Notes: generated by a model not told the origin, from the letters alone. A stretch of DNA of 64,000 nt from Umbilicaria muhlenbergii (GCA_000611775.1 KK106981.1:7740023-7804022), one strand, 5' to 3'. Shown: positions 1 to 11,153, counted from the first letter of the stretch. A program made the numbers and translations.

Positions 1-1
1 T

Positions 2-157
2 TCAATAGGCGCGAAGAGCCCAGAATTTGAAAGGTTGGAGAGTCCGGCACCGAGTGGTGATGAGGAGGAGGAGGGTGGAGATGAGGAGGAGGAGGGTGGA
101 GATGAAGGGAAGGGAACTTGGAGCAATACGGCCGTTGTGAAGGGACGAACCACCTAA
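2..157 (+). CDS. C-terminal tail of an upstream gene (partial)
   Basis: The frame is open from the window edge to TAA at 155-157 and encodes an acidic tail. Two Glu/Gly/Asp-rich blocks come from a short repeat of GAGGAGGAGGGTGGAGAT, followed by a basic ending. No domain is visible, so the function cannot be named. It may equally be a chance open frame over a purine-rich repeat; the strand fits the neighbouring Golgi pH regulator gene. Confidence 0.35.
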   Translation, partial: SIGAKSPEFERLESPAPSGDEEEEGGDEEEEGGDEGKGTWSNTAVVKGRTT

Positions 158-667
158 GAAATAGGTTAGGCAATCGTGGGAGGGCTGAATTTGTAAAGAC
201 GTTTTACTGAAGGGCGATGGATTTTACACGATTGTCAAGGGTTCCCTAACTATGTTTATGACATCCTGAGCGTTGTTTCAGATTACAAGAGGGTCTAGAC
301 ATGGACCGGCAATCTGGTCTGTTCGTGGCGTGGCTTTTGCCCAACAGACCGTTAGATAAATGCATCAACGGGCCCACTACTGTGGATATTTGCAGCATCA
401 GGGTCGTGAGAACGAGACGGAGGGCTTCCTCAGCTTGCTTCAAGGCCCTTGTAGATCCTCGCTTAATCCGGTGAGCTTGGGATGGCCTCCTCAGCCTTGT
501 TGGATGGTGTCGTAGCATTCGTCATCCCGCAAGGGATCTCGGGGTTTCGAGCATCGACAGTCATGTCACTTGCGAAGAAACGACACACCAGGGAGGACAT
601 CTTAGGCACGCTGGCACGAAGAGCTTCATGAAGCATCCTTCTACTTTCCGGTCCGTCACTGTTCTCC
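158..667. other. Intergenic, promoter side of the Golgi pH regulator gene
   Basis: No credible gene. Short minus-strand frames here are antisense or chance. The region should hold the promoter and 5' UTR of the gene starting at 668; no TATA box stands out. Confidence 0.5.
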
Positions 668-2260
668 ATGTTCTCCACCTCCGAGGACTGCAATGAATGC
701 AAATCGGCGAGCCTTGGGCGCAGGTCGCACCCCTCCACAACGGTCATCTTTTCTTCTCTCCCCTTCATTGTCACCTTCCTCCTCATTGCCACAATAGTTC
801 TCCAGAAGCTCTTTCCGTTACTCTCGGACCCAGCGTCCCTCAAAATCACCGATGGACCTCAGTTCCTACAAGGCAAGCAATCGTCGGGCACTTCGAGGGC
901 GACGAGACCGTCCATCAAACGCGCATCTGCGTGGATCTTCTCAGCAACTATTGCACTGGCTGCAGTACTTGCCGAACTGATACTGTGTGAGATTTCTAAC
1001 ACGATCGATCCCACTGCTCGGAGGCTCGCACTCCGCATCACAGTTACACTACTCCTCCTTCTACTGGTCATAGCAATACCGCTTCTGGAACTTCACTCAC
1101 TCATCTCCTTCGCCGGGTACAAATATACAGGCAGTGGCAAGGGAAGGCTAAGGATAGCCTGGGTCCTGCATATTGTCGGTTTCACGGCATGGTTACTTGG
1201 GTTCTGGTGGGTTGGGACTGGCCTTTTGGGCAGGCGAGAGCTTGATACCGTTGCCAAAACACATCAGAGTCTGAGTGAAGCATGTCTCGAGCGCGTGGGA
1301 GTCATTGGCATCTCCCTCATGGCTCTTCTTTCCGGCTTTGCAGCGGTCAGCTCTCCGTGGCAGAACTTCGGCGCCAGGCCCAAACCCACCACGGAGGCAG
1401 ACATCGAGCGGAAACGAGCTGGCTTGGAAGCAACCAACGATATGCTCTCTGCAAAGCGGTCCCGCCTCCGTGCTCTGGAGCATAAAATGTCGGACGCACC
1501 CTCCGAAGGCTTTTTCCAGAAAGCTATTGGCTCCATTCGTGGTAACGCCGACACCACCGAGCGCAAAAGTCTTTTGCTCGAGATCTCCGGCCTAGAGACC
1601 ATGGCACTCTCGCTCTCCACCTCCCTTTCCATGTATCACACGCGCTTCCATCAGCAACAACGAGCCCGCACTGCGATCGGTCGCCTTCTGCTCACCGTAT
1701 CCTACGGATTCTCAGTGTACTGCCTCTACCGAATCCTCACGACCAGCCTTACCGCCGTCCGGCGTTGGCTTTCTCCTCCCAACAGCGCATTCACCGGCTC
1801 CGACCCAATCAACAACATCCTCACTCTCCTTGCTAAACACTACGACCCGCACCTCGACCAAGCAGCCTGGGCCCGCCAGATTTCCTTCTTACTGTCCGGC
1901 GTTATACTGTTTGCATCCTTCTCGTCTGTCTTGCAGACTTTCCATCTCTTTGCACGCTTCACGCCTGGCCTTCTCCGAGCCGCTCAAGCGAACCTTGCCT
2001 TGGTTGTCGCGCAGGTGTGTGCGACGTATGTGATCAGTGCGGCGCTTCTGCTGCGTGGGATGATGCCCGGGGAGGTGGTGAGAGAGGGATTAAAAGGGTT
2101 GGGCGGAGCGGAGATGGGATGGGTGGACTGGTGGTTTGAGGGGTGGTTTCTCGGAGGCGTGACGGTCACGGCGTTGGGGATCTGGGTGGGGAGACAGATC
2201 GGTGGCTCGGGAGAGTGGGATGATGATGAGCGTGATGTAGAGATGGGTAAGCGGTCTTGA
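668..2260 (+). CDS. Golgi pH regulator / ABA-GPCR-like membrane protein
   Basis: A single-exon gene for a 530-residue polytopic membrane protein. The first hydrophobic segment follows the ATG at about residue 28. A central block reading ERVGVIGISLMALLSGFAAV matches the GPHR N-terminal domain signature, followed by a charged coiled-coil-like loop (about residues 245-320). The C-terminal half carries further membrane segments with the ABA_GPCR pattern, including LLSGVILFASFSSVLQTF and a following FTPGLLRAAQANLALVVAQV block. Family members are described as Golgi or ER anion channels that set luminal pH; that role is transferred, not seen. The last about 90 codons are strongly G-ending, unlike the C-ending codons just before them. 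An upstream exon cannot be excluded. Confidence 0.85.
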   Translation: MFSTSEDCNECKSASLGRRSHPSTTVIFSSLPFIVTFLLIATIVLQKLFPLLSDPASLKITDGPQFLQGKQSSGTSRATRPSIKRASAWIFSATIALAAVLAELILCEISNTIDPTARRLALRITVTLLLLLLVIAIPLLELHSLISFAGYKYTGSGKGRLRIAWVLHIVGFTAWLLGFWWVGTGLLGRRELDTVAKTHQSLSEACLERVGVIGISLMALLSGFAAVSSPWQNFGARPKPTTEADIERKRAGLEATNDMLSAKRSRLRALEHKMSDAPSEGFFQKAIGSIRGNADTTERKSLLLEISGLETMALSLSTSLSMYHTRFHQQQRARTAIGRLLLTVSYGFSVYCLYRILTTSLTAVRRWLSPPNSAFTGSDPINNILTLLAKHYDPHLDQAAWARQISFLLSGVILFASFSSVLQTFHLFARFTPGLLRAAQANLALVVAQVCATYVISAALLLRGMMPGEVVREGLKGLGGAEMGWVDWWFEGWFLGGVTVTALGIWVGRQIGGSGEWDDDERDVEMGKRS

Positions 2261-2799
2261 GGGATTCAAGGAGTTTGGGAGGCCGAGCGGCGTTCGTGGC
2301 TCATGGTGATGGGCAGGACACGGCGCAGGGCATAAGCATGGGTGGATGGCTTGAGCTGGGGGGCTTACGGCGCTCAACGGACCTTAGATGGCGTTACGAC
2401 GTTATCGACTCGTGAGAGATGCGTCTTTGTCGAGCTCGAGGTGTGCAAGATACATTGTGTAACTCGAGACGAGGCAAACAGATCAAAAGTATGACAAACA
2501 GAGATGATGGCATGCTATCGGAGCTCAGGGAGGCAATGAAGTAATCCAATCGCCCCAATGGTTCAGGATGTATGGAGTGTCTGGGCAGTGATACAGCATT
2601 GATGTGTGTGCCACAATGCTTTCCTGACCGACAGAAAACCCCACGGACACTGAGCGAAAGCCTCCCACCACACGACGACTGCTTACCCCTCTCCCCCTCT
2701 TCCCCCTCTCCACGCTCCGCTCTCCACCATCATCTTCCCGCTCTCCACGCTCTCCACAATCATCTTCCTTTCCCACCCCCCCTCCCCTTCCCGTCCCCC
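2261..2799. other. Intergenic between convergent genes; polypyrimidine tract
   Basis: Separates two convergent stop codons. About 2680-2800 is an almost pure C/T run on the plus strand (polypurine on the NDUFAF7 sense strand), continuing the G-rich 3' coding end of that gene into its 3' UTR. No gene seen. Confidence 0.6.
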
Positions 2800-4552
2800 T
2801 TACACCTCCACCCCACCCCCAAACCCCACCGGCCTCCGCCCCCCCTTCTCCGGCACAACCGCCAAAACCTTATACACCCTCCCCATCCCCCCTCCCCCTC
2901 TCTCCACCAACCTCTCCCACCCCTCCACGACCCTCTTCCTCACCCCTTCATCCTCCCCCTTTCCCAACCCCCTCACCAACTGCGCCACCCTCTCCGCCCC
3001 CCCCATCGCCCTCAACCAATCCCCCTGCTCCACCGGCCCGTGCACTTCCACCCCCGGGCTGGCGGCCACGGCGGCGTCAGCCAGGGCGGTGAAATCGACG
3101 TCGGCGCTTATGTCGACGAGGCCGGGGAGGGAGAGGGGGGATACAAGGGTGTGGGCGCGGATGCCGCGGAGGGTGGAGGTGGGGATTGTGGAGGTGGGGC
3201 CGTAGTCGAGGATTAGGGCTGCGCCGGAGGGGTGGGGCTTTGTTGATTTGGGTGGTGGTGGTGGGGGGGGTGCTGGTGCGGCGAGGGGAGAAGTGGTTGG
3301 AGATTGGGGGGGTGGGGAGGGGATGGGGGAGCCGCCGATGCGTCTGGCGAATTCCGCGGCGTAGGATTGCGCTTCGGGGCTTATTTCGATGACGGCGCCG
3401 GGGGTGGATTTTAGGGCGCGGTAGCGGGGGGAGGTCTCGGGGAGGACGAGGGAGGAGGGGTTGGAGGCTTTGGCGAGGGAGAGTTGGAATTCCGGGGGTG
3501 AGGGATTGGTGGTGGTGGTGGTGGTGGTGGTAGTGGTGGGGGGAGGGGCGGGGGTGATTACTAGTTCGCGCCATTGGGCCGTGCGGGAGGTGGATGTGGA
3601 TGGGGGTTTGGAGATGGTTATGGGACCGGTTGGGGTGGCGATTGTGGGGGGTGGCTGGTCGTTAGGTGATGGAGCGACGCATTGGAAGGCGTGGATTGGG
3701 AGGGCATCGAAGAATTCGTGGGCGAAGATGAAGGGGCTTTTGGAGGGGTCTGTGGGATTGGGTTAGTAAGAAGGTAGAAAAGGGGGGAGTGGTGGTGGAT
3801 TGTCATGTTACCATTCGGAACGAACCTGATGTCTTCACACCAGATTACTGGAATGTTTGAATACGTGCTGGTACTCCGGAAGCCGATATCAATCTCGTCC
3901 ATTGGTGCATCCCCGCAGAGGAGTCGCTTCTGCGTGTCTCGTAGGGCAGGGCTTGCCTCCACGAGATAGACACATTCGATGCTTGCGGCAAGGGACTTGA
4001 AGTTTCGTATCGTCTGTCCTTATGTTATTACGTCTCTTTCTTCTTTCAGCAGGAGCACCGCACCATACCCGCAGGATATCAGCCATCAAAGTTCCCCGTC
4101 CGGGTCCGGCCTCTATAAGCTCCACTCCACTGCCTCTCCTCCCTTGCGCCATCCATTCTGCAACCAGCCATATTCCCAGTAGCTCTCCAAAGACTTGTGA
4201 GATTTCAGGCGATGTGATGAAGTCCCCCTTTTGACCGAATTGGTCCCTCCCCTCGGTCTGGGAGGTGTAGTATCCGCCGTCAGGAGAGGTAAGGCATTGC
4301 CGCATATAAGCTGCGATGGAGATGGGACCGGTAGTCTGGTACAAACGTTAGCCAAGATAACTACATTGATGAGCATCTTCAGCTTACCGCGATTACATCT
4401 GCGAGGTTCTTGGCTAGTGGTGTTGACCACTGCCTCGAGGGTTTCGACGACGTGAATCTAACGCTGGTGGTTGAACAGCTCCATTGATAACTTTTCCTAC
4501 CCACCACACCACATTTCCCACATATCGCTGTTCGCGCTTTGAATCCTATCAT
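2800..4552 (-). CDS. NDUFAF7/MidA-family protein arginine methyltransferase, mitochondrial
   Basis: Exons 4552-4388, 4335-4069, 4013-3812 and 3749-2800 join in frame to 527 codons. The product starts with a basic, Ser/Thr-rich, acid-poor leader typical of a mitochondrial presequence, then STPLAKNLADVIA and TTGPISIAAYMRQCL, GDFITSPEISQVFGELLGIW and the SAM-binding loop EAGPGRGTLMADILR. FAHEFFDALPIHAFQC and a C-terminal GPVEQGDWLRAMGG complete the family pattern. In animals this enzyme symmetrically dimethylates an arginine of complex I subunit NDUFS2 during assembly. Insertions are present: a poly-Thr run encoded at about 3510-3545 and a Pro/Ser-rich loop. The gene is divergent from the CDK11-like gene, with 173 bases between start codons. 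The introns are 52, 55 and 62 bases. Confidence 0.88.
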
Positions 4553-4725
4553 TGGCAGGTCCTGAATGTCATCAGTGCGACTCGAGGATCGACTTTCTCA
4601 GCAGTGCCTTTGAATTTGGGTGGAGGTGGTTTTGATGAAGTTGTTGGGTTGCCGTGGTAGACTCGGACTCTGAAGGACGCTCCCCATTCCAAGCTCACGG
4701 CCTTTGCCTTTTACGTTCTTAACAT
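4553..4725. promoter_or_regulatory. Shared divergent promoter (NDUFAF7 / CDK11-like)
   Basis: Only 173 bases separate the two start codons, so both promoters must lie here or overlap the genes. No specific element was identified. Confidence 0.5.
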
Positions 4726-6263
4726 ATGGCATCCAAAGCATCGTCGCGATGGGCCGATGATGAGGAGGATCTTGCTTTGGAAGCCCAGCGGAAGCGTGAG
4801 AAGGAGGAGAAGAAAAGATTGAAGGCGGAAAAGCAGCGCAAGTTCGAAGAAGCCGAAAATCTTCGACGGCAAGAGGCTGCTGCTGCTCTGACTACAACTA
4901 CGAACGGCACTGGCCAAGACACGGAGGAAGGCATCAATGGAGAATCAGGTCGTCCATCGAAACGGCGGCGACTATCTCCAGAACCTGACGCCAAAGCCAA
5001 TGGGGCATTACCTGTGAAGCTCCTTCGGTTTCCTGCGCCGGAATGGGGTCCATGTCGGCACGTGGACAATTTCGAGAAACTGAACCACATAGAAGAAGGA
5101 TCTTATGGCTGGGTATCACGGGCACGAGAGACTGCTACAGGGGAAGTGGTGGCTTTGAAGAAGCTCAAGATGGATAATGCAAATGACGGCTTTCCCGTAA
5201 CTGGGCTTCGTGAAATACAGACACTGATGGAATCGCGGCACTCCAATATTGTTTATCTGCGGGAGGTAGTCATGGGCGACAGCATGGACGAGTAAGCTCT
5301 TTGAAGCCCTTGCCTTCGTACAGATGTGGTAGCTGATCTTCAAGACCAGTGTCTTCCTTGTCATGGATTTCCTCGAGCACGATCTCAAGACCCTTCAGGA
5401 GGACATGCAGGAACCCTTCCTCCCGTCCGAGATCAAGACCTTACTCCTGCAGCTTACGTCCGCTGTGGAGCACCTACACAGCAACTGGATATTACATCGA
5501 GACTTAAAAACATCCAACCTCCTGATGAACAACAGAGGCCAAATGAAGGTTGCAGACTTTGGAATGGCGAGATACTACGGTGACCCACCACCGAAACTCA
5601 CACAGTTAATCGTCACGCTGTGGTATAGGGCACCGGAGCTACTACTGGGCGCGGAGAAGTACGGACCCGAGGTTGACATGTGGAGTGTTGGCTGCATATT
5701 CGGCGAGCTTTTGACCAAGGAGCCGTTGTTGCAGGGGAAGAACGAGGTCGACCAGCTCTTGAAGGCATGTATATTCTGTCAACTAACACAGAGTGAAGAG
5801 ACCGAAAGCGCTGACTGCTTGATAGATCTTCGAGCTTTGCGGCATACCCACCGAGGAAAACTGGCCAGGTTTCAAGCGCCTACCGAATGCCAGATCTCTC
5901 CGCTTGCCTCGGACACAACAAAACGTGGGCGCCGTCATCCGAGCCAAGTTCCCTTTCCTGACAGCCGCGGGCAATGAACTCCTCATTTCCCTCCTGTCCT
6001 TGAACCCCGCTCGAAGACCTACAGCTAGTGAGGTCCTTACTCATCCCTATTTCAAAGAAGACCCGAAGCCCAAATCTGCGGCTATGTTTCCCACGTTTCC
6101 TTCAAAGGCCGGGCAGGAAAAGAGGAGGAGAATAGCAAGTCCTAGCGCACCAAAGAGAGGCGATGCACCGAGGATTGACGGAGAGGTAGCGGACTTTAGT
6201 GGGATTTTTGCTGAAAGAGAGAATGAGGAATCTGGTGCAGGCTTCCAGCTCAAGCTCATATAG
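4726..6263 (+). CDS. CDK11/PITSLRE-like cyclin-dependent kinase
   Basis: Exons 4726-5291, 5350-5764 and 5826-6263 give 472 residues. The N-terminus is a charged Lys/Glu coiled-coil region with a basic KRRR patch (possible nuclear signal). The kinase domain follows: glycine loop [18 protein letters not shown] lysine, a PVTGLRE helix in place of the metazoan PITSLRE, catalytic [19 protein letters not shown] and an APE equivalent in [13 protein letters not shown]11 kinases act in transcription and splicing and, in animals, in mitosis. The second intron starts with GC (AAG then GCATGT): only that junction restores [12 protein letters not shown]. No upstream in-frame exon is needed. The last codons trend toward G-ending. 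Confidence 0.9.
5765..5825 (+). other. Non-canonical GC-AG intron
   Basis: The 61-base intron runs from GCATGT to a GATAG acceptor. A GT donor three bases downstream would break the frame of the kinase C-lobe. Reading through has no stop but replaces the conserved [16 protein letters not shown] segment with unrelated residues. Confidence 0.75.
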
Positions 6264-6822
6264 TTCCGTGGTGTAACCGCACAAACCCTGTGATAATGAT
6301 CCTGGTAACCTCATGTATCATCTAGGTTCTTAATCATATCTTGAGCCTATGGAGGCGCCTGCTGATTGAGTATAGACAAAGGATGTCGAAATTTAGCATC
6401 TAAGAGACCCCAGCTGGAGTCTGCTACCTACATGTCTATGCACCAGGCGGTAGGATAGAATATAAAGTGGATCCTCTTGATGCGTGGCTGTCAATCTATG
6501 AGTTCCAACGTCTCTTCTCGCTAGATGATTGCTGCAATTTCAGACGTATGCACGAGTTAATTCTGTCCTATTATTCCGGACAGCAACTTACTACTTTGAA
6601 TGCAAGCGCCCCGCCTTCTAACTCGCAACTCGGCATGCTACCTTTCTTATATCCGTCTACCTTAACTCCAGCCCTCACTTGGCGCGAACTGGGGTCTGTA
6701 AAAAGCAGACTCGCAGCAGCATCGATGCTCAGCTTCGTGTGACGAAATACGCCATTGAATGCAAGCACATTAACAGCAACAAGTCCTACGCATCTAATAA
6801 CGTATCCCCTCTCGTCGTCGCA
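6264..6822. other. Intergenic
   Basis: 3' flank of the kinase gene and promoter of the hydrolase gene. Small open frames (for example 6467-6742) have no recognisable protein features. Nothing else seen. Confidence 0.5.
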
Positions 6823-7916
6823 ATGGAACAGAGTGAAGCATGCCGCACAATCTCCCCGGTTATAAAGACCGACTACCCCCCTAAAGGACGGTATGAGAAG
6901 GTTGGCGATCTAGACATTTGTGCGGTTCCACTGCCCTCTGTGAAGTTCGTTTTGTTGCTTGCAACGGTTGAATATGATCTTTAGTTCGATATATCAGCCG
7001 ATGAAGATATTTCTTTGGCATCCATTCCCCAAGCACCTAGCCACTAATCGTCGTCTTAGATGTTACGGGCAATGAATCGTCCTCGAAAGGAATAGTTGAC
7101 ATATACGACGTCTTTGGACTTCGAGCTCAGACAATTCAAGGCGCAGATCGACTAGCCTCCAGCCTGAACGCCCTCGTCATAATGCCTGATTTCTTCAAAG
7201 GCGCTCCCGCAGACCCTGCCTGGTACCCGCCAGACACAGACGAGAAGAAGGAGGCGGCAAAGAAATTTATGGCCCAGCTGGGAAGCCCCCTCGATACTCT
7301 GCCTGCGCTGCTTCTAACCGTGGCGGAGGCCAAACGAAAGTGGCCATCTGTGGAGGGGTGGGGAGTTTTTGGACTTTGCTGGGGTGGGAAGGTAAGATCA
7401 CTTTGATTAAGGGATGGAGATGCACTACGCTAATAGATATAAACCTCTTCTAGATAGCTGCCCTAGCCTCTGGGCCAGAGACTCCATTCAAGGTGTCGGG
7501 TCAAGCACATCCCGGGTATGTTCTAACGATAACTGATGGATCTCAATCTGGGAGCGACAACCTCGGATATCTTGTTACTGATACACCCTTATCAATAGTC
7601 GCCTAGCGGCCGAAGACGCCGAGAAAATGACCGTTCCACATATCTGCCTTGCCTCCAAGGATGAGCCCGCTGACGTGGTGAAGGAGTATGTCAAGGTGCT
7701 AAGCTCTGAAGGCAAGGTTGGGCACGTGGAGACTTACGGGACGATGTTTCATGGGTGGATGGGGGCGAGGGCGAACCTGGAAGATGAGGAGAACGAGAAG
7801 GAGTTCGAGAAAGGGTGAGTATTGAGACTTTTGGTAGTGTGGGTTGGAAGTTGTTGTCACTGATGCGGTGATGCAGGTACAAGCAAGTGGCGGAGTTCTT
7901 TGGGAAATGGCTTTGA
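6823..7916 (+). CDS. Dienelactone hydrolase-family protein
   Basis: Five exons (6823-6919, 7060-7391, 7454-7515, 7599-7814, 7877-7916) join in frame to 248 residues, the usual size of an alpha/beta-hydrolase of this family. Visible features: KGIVDIYDVFGL strand-turn, nucleophile motif GLCWGGK (Cys), a SKDEPAD segment carrying the likely acid, and HGWMGAR with the catalytic His near the C-terminus. Relatives hydrolyse dienelactones or other esters in the cytosol; the substrate cannot be told. The first intron (140 bases) uses a weak GTGCGG donor, chosen because it restores DIYVTG at the family's usual position. The other introns have normal donors. Exon 4 is strongly G-ending. Confidence 0.85.
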
Positions 7917-9109
7917 GTGAGATTGCTGGAGAGCAGCTGAACGGACCTTCGTCTGTTTCCATTTAGAATATTGGCTCCAATTTGGGGAACAATAGTGGAA
8001 GTTGAGGTTTGTCAGAAAGGCTTTTGGCAAAGACCGGTCCCTGCTACAAACGCACGAGGCACAAGACAGCCAGGGGCGCATAGGCTAAGCAGGAAGTAAC
8101 AGCTAGTGCTCTATACTTTACAGTAGTCTTGTCATCAAGTTATGCTGAGCACTGGGAAGGGCGCCCGAGGCGCCTTGTTCAACTCAGTGTACTCTTGAAT
8201 AGTGTCTTCCATCTGGTCCAATGGTCTGGAAAGAAACATAAATTACATAAGGGCACTCTGTCATGCTCTAGTTGTATAGTTACCCATTGATAATCCGTAA
8301 CTTAACCTTAATTGGACACTAATCGTGGCTTACGCGCCGTTGGCTCTGCAGCCCATTTTGCAAACAATTGTTGCAACCACGGACACGATTACTACCCTCT
8401 GAATTACTCGAGCCACTTACTCGGAGCAGACTCCTCCTTTAGATACTGGCTTGTTGCAGATTATCTTGGCGGGCGGTGACCGCAATAACCATGCTCCCTG
8501 GAACAACGTGGAAACGTAACATTTTGGCTGACCTTAGTCTATGGCGAGAACTGTGGGCTGTGAGAAGCTGGCTGATATTTACTGCTTACTTCGCAAGTAT
8601 GTGATCGACATCGGGGGACTGTCCGCTACAGCAGAAGACGCTCGCATCGACTCAGTACGAAGAGTTCCTATTGTGACCAGATAAGCGTGTGGACCAGCAC
8701 AAGGTTCCCTCAGCTACTCAATGACCAAGACTGATGTTACGGAATATTTAAATGTGGAGATAGTAGACTCCATGGCTGTCTACAATATTCACTCCAACGT
8801 TTTTCTCATATCATTTCGTTGTTGCATTACCAAGAGGCTCCCCAGCTTTGACTGCTATTCATATGTCGCTTTGTTCGAACAAATACCGTTGGTATGATTT
8901 TGTGCCTGCAAACGGAAACGGATGGGAGAACCATACCTACCACCAATTCATTCAAATGTACTGTCGCAATCTTGCCATTTTTCTACTTGTTACAGCCTCG
9001 CTTTACCATTCTCTCAGCACCGGGGCAATAGTCCTTCGTTGCCAATGTTCCCTCGTTTTGGTATTGAAGACATCTTTTAGAGCGCCTGCAAAGTATCGCT
9101 CTTGTCAGG
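7917..9109. other. Intergenic, 1.2 kb
   Basis: No gene recognised. AT-richer stretches occur near 8250-8330 and a TATTTAAAT-like box at about 8743-8751. A plus-strand frame at 8848-9123 overlaps the next start and looks like 5' UTR rather than protein. Confidence 0.45.
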
Positions 9110-10300
9110 ATGAGCGATGCTGAGCATTGGACCGTCGCCCGCTTGAATGCGGCTGGAGCCCTATATATAGATAATCCTCATTTCGGCGATCTCACTATCA
9201 TTCACCCTATATTCCGCAAAGCCAATTTCAAGGACATCTCCGACGCAGATTATACTCTCATCGGACCGTGTCTACGTTTAGCCAGTGCTTATCTTAGCGA
9301 GCCCAATACTCTCAGCTTCTGGTGGTCTTTGGCTTTTATAAAGCGTTTGTATGTTCCTCGCATGCAGAGAGACTGGCAGACTAGAGAATGGGAAGACGTG
9401 ACTGAGCGCAACAACCTTGAGCGATGGACCAAAATTTCAATCTCGCAGCATGTTGGAAGAGGCCAATTGGAGGAGATAAACCGGTTGTTTCTGAACATGG
9501 CAGGCTGCATTTGCTTGGAATTTGGAGAACGGGCTGGCGAGACTTACGGCTCTACTGTTGCAGTGCCTGAGAGGTGGCCTGAGACACAAGGTCTTGCTAA
9601 GAACTTCACTTCTATTGCGTTGTCCCCCAATTTTCTAACAGAGCTTCGGACCGTAGCCGCTGGCACGACCCCTGAAAATCAGAACTCGCACCTCCGTCAA
9701 GTCTTCCTCCTTGCAAATACCCTTTTGCATGAGCTAACCCATGGCGTCATACTCGCGACGTGTGATCGGCTAGAAAGTGCCCACGACCAGCCTGCGGAAC
9801 CGTTCGTGGAGAACGACCGTGAAGCAGAAGTTGGTTATGCTTGGGAGATGGCAATGTATGGAGGACCTCCACTTGCAATCGATTACCGTGCCGACTGCGG
9901 TCTTGGTCTCAAGGCCTGTCGATGGCCTGGCATCAAAAGAGCAACCATCGGCGATCACCCCTATACCCGACCATCGAGACGAAAGTGGGAGATAGACTGG
10001 GCACTTAGCATGGCTTGGGTGCAACACTTCTTCACGAAAGCATATTGGGGACAGATCGAGAGGTTTGGCCCATCATGTATGAAGTTCCCGAAGACGCTTG
10101 GTCTCGTCATCGGAGATTATACGGATAAAGCCCGTAGAGTTGCAGCTTCGAGTGCTTGGTCTAGCCATTCTAACAGGCCAGATCCTGACGACAAGAACTT
10201 TGTATGGCGAGGGCGACCACAACGCCGGCCCCGGAACCGGGCGGATCAACAGGAGAGGACAACACCACGAAGAAACAGAAGACGTAGCATGAGCCCATAA
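9110..10300 (+). CDS. Orphan HExxH protein, putative zinc metallopeptidase
   Basis: A single-exon 396-residue protein with no family I can name. Around residue 205 it has a hydrophobic helix ending in LLHELTHGV, the HExxH zinc-binding pattern. About 30 residues later comes an acidic stretch EAEVGYAWEMAMYGG that could supply a third ligand, as in gluzincin-like peptidases. The N-terminal 200 residues contain Trp-rich helical stretches; the C-terminal about 60 residues are basic and Arg/Pro-rich, likely disordered or nucleic-acid binding. There is no signal peptide, so it is probably intracellular. The start is the first in-frame ATG. Peptidase activity is inferred from one motif only. Confidence 0.7.
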   Translation: MSDAEHWTVARLNAAGALYIDNPHFGDLTIIHPIFRKANFKDISDADYTLIGPCLRLASAYLSEPNTLSFWWSLAFIKRLYVPRMQRDWQTREWEDVTERNNLERWTKISISQHVGRGQLEEINRLFLNMAGCICLEFGERAGETYGSTVAVPERWPETQGLAKNFTSIALSPNFLTELRTVAAGTTPENQNSHLRQVFLLANTLLHELTHGVILATCDRLESAHDQPAEPFVENDREAEVGYAWEMAMYGGPPLAIDYRADCGLGLKACRWPGIKRATIGDHPYTRPSRRKWEIDWALSMAWVQHFFTKAYWGQIERFGPSCMKFPKTLGLVIGDYTDKARRVAASSAWSSHSNRPDPDDKNFVWRGRPQRRPRNRADQQERTTPRRNRRRSMSP

Positions 10301-10541
10301 AGATGATCATACCAAACCCACAGTACATCGGTCAGCAGACATCAATTCACCGTCCGCATCGCGCCAAGGGTTGTGTGTCATAACAGCGCGTGGTGAATGA
10401 TGCAGCATGCCAAATACATATATCATGAAACACAGAAGTACTGGACTGGAGATTTCAAGGATTATGTTACTCCATAGACAACTGCGATCTTCAGCAAAAC
10501 TACCCTCCTGTACGCCAACACACCGCCAGAATCCCCCCACG

Positions 10542-11153
10542 ATGCCTGATCCTACAATAATCACCGTTGGAGGTATGACCCGTGACGGCTTCTCGTGTGA
10601 CCCCGAGCCGATAGAAGGTTTCCTCGAAGAGATACGAATTCAAGACCAAGAGCTCTGCCAGCGCTACAGCTTCCCAAGCAGGAAAGCAGAATACCAGTAC
10701 TCGTACGTTGTAGTCCCCTCGTCAGCAGCCGAGCACACCAGCCGGTCACTCCCGCCGATCCCGGTCGAACAACACCAAGGAGAAGCTCAAGGATGGCGCA
10801 ACAGACTTGTGGGCCGCCTCGGCCTCGGTTCTCACAAAAAGCCGAAACAGGGAATGTGGTCTGATAATATGGATGAGTGGATGGGAGATCCATACATCAA
10901 GTATTTATGCGTGACGAGGAAGACGCCGACACAAAGGGCTAAGCGCGATTGGTCGAGCGGTCAGAGCCGTTTCCCTCCTGGGCCGGTGGTGGTGGAAAAT
11001 CGGTTTGTAGTGGAGGTTGATGGGGACAGACATCCGCCTAAGGAAGAGGAGATGCGTGCTTGGAGGGACTATGTGGAGGATTGCAAAGCACACGGTCAGA
11101 AGCCCGAATCATCCGTACCGGTCCAAAGGGGAACGATGAGGAAGATGTTCTGA
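10542..11153 (+). CDS. Hypothetical protein
   Basis: A 203-residue protein starting MPDPTIITVGG. I chose this ATG over an upstream in-frame ATG at 10407 because the upstream extension looks like UTR. It is hydrophilic and soluble, with Trp/Tyr-containing blocks (MWSDNMDEWMGDPYIKYL, FVVEVDG) and no membrane segment or known motif. Its last 50 codons are G-ending like other genes here, which supports real coding. It follows the HExxH gene in the same direction; no functional link is implied. Confidence 0.6.
   Translation: MPDPTIITVGGMTRDGFSCDPEPIEGFLEEIRIQDQELCQRYSFPSRKAEYQYSYVVVPSSAAEHTSRSLPPIPVEQHQGEAQGWRNRLVGRLGLGSHKKPKQGMWSDNMDEWMGDPYIKYLCVTRKTPTQRAKRDWSSGQSRFPPGPVVVENRFVVEVDGDRHPPKEEEMRAWRDYVEDCKAHGQKPESSVPVQRGTMRKMF

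Noticed and set aside
2572-3216. 214-codon plus frame, Pro/His-rich
   Set aside because: Antisense to the NDUFAF7 last exon; its composition only mirrors the polypyrimidine run.
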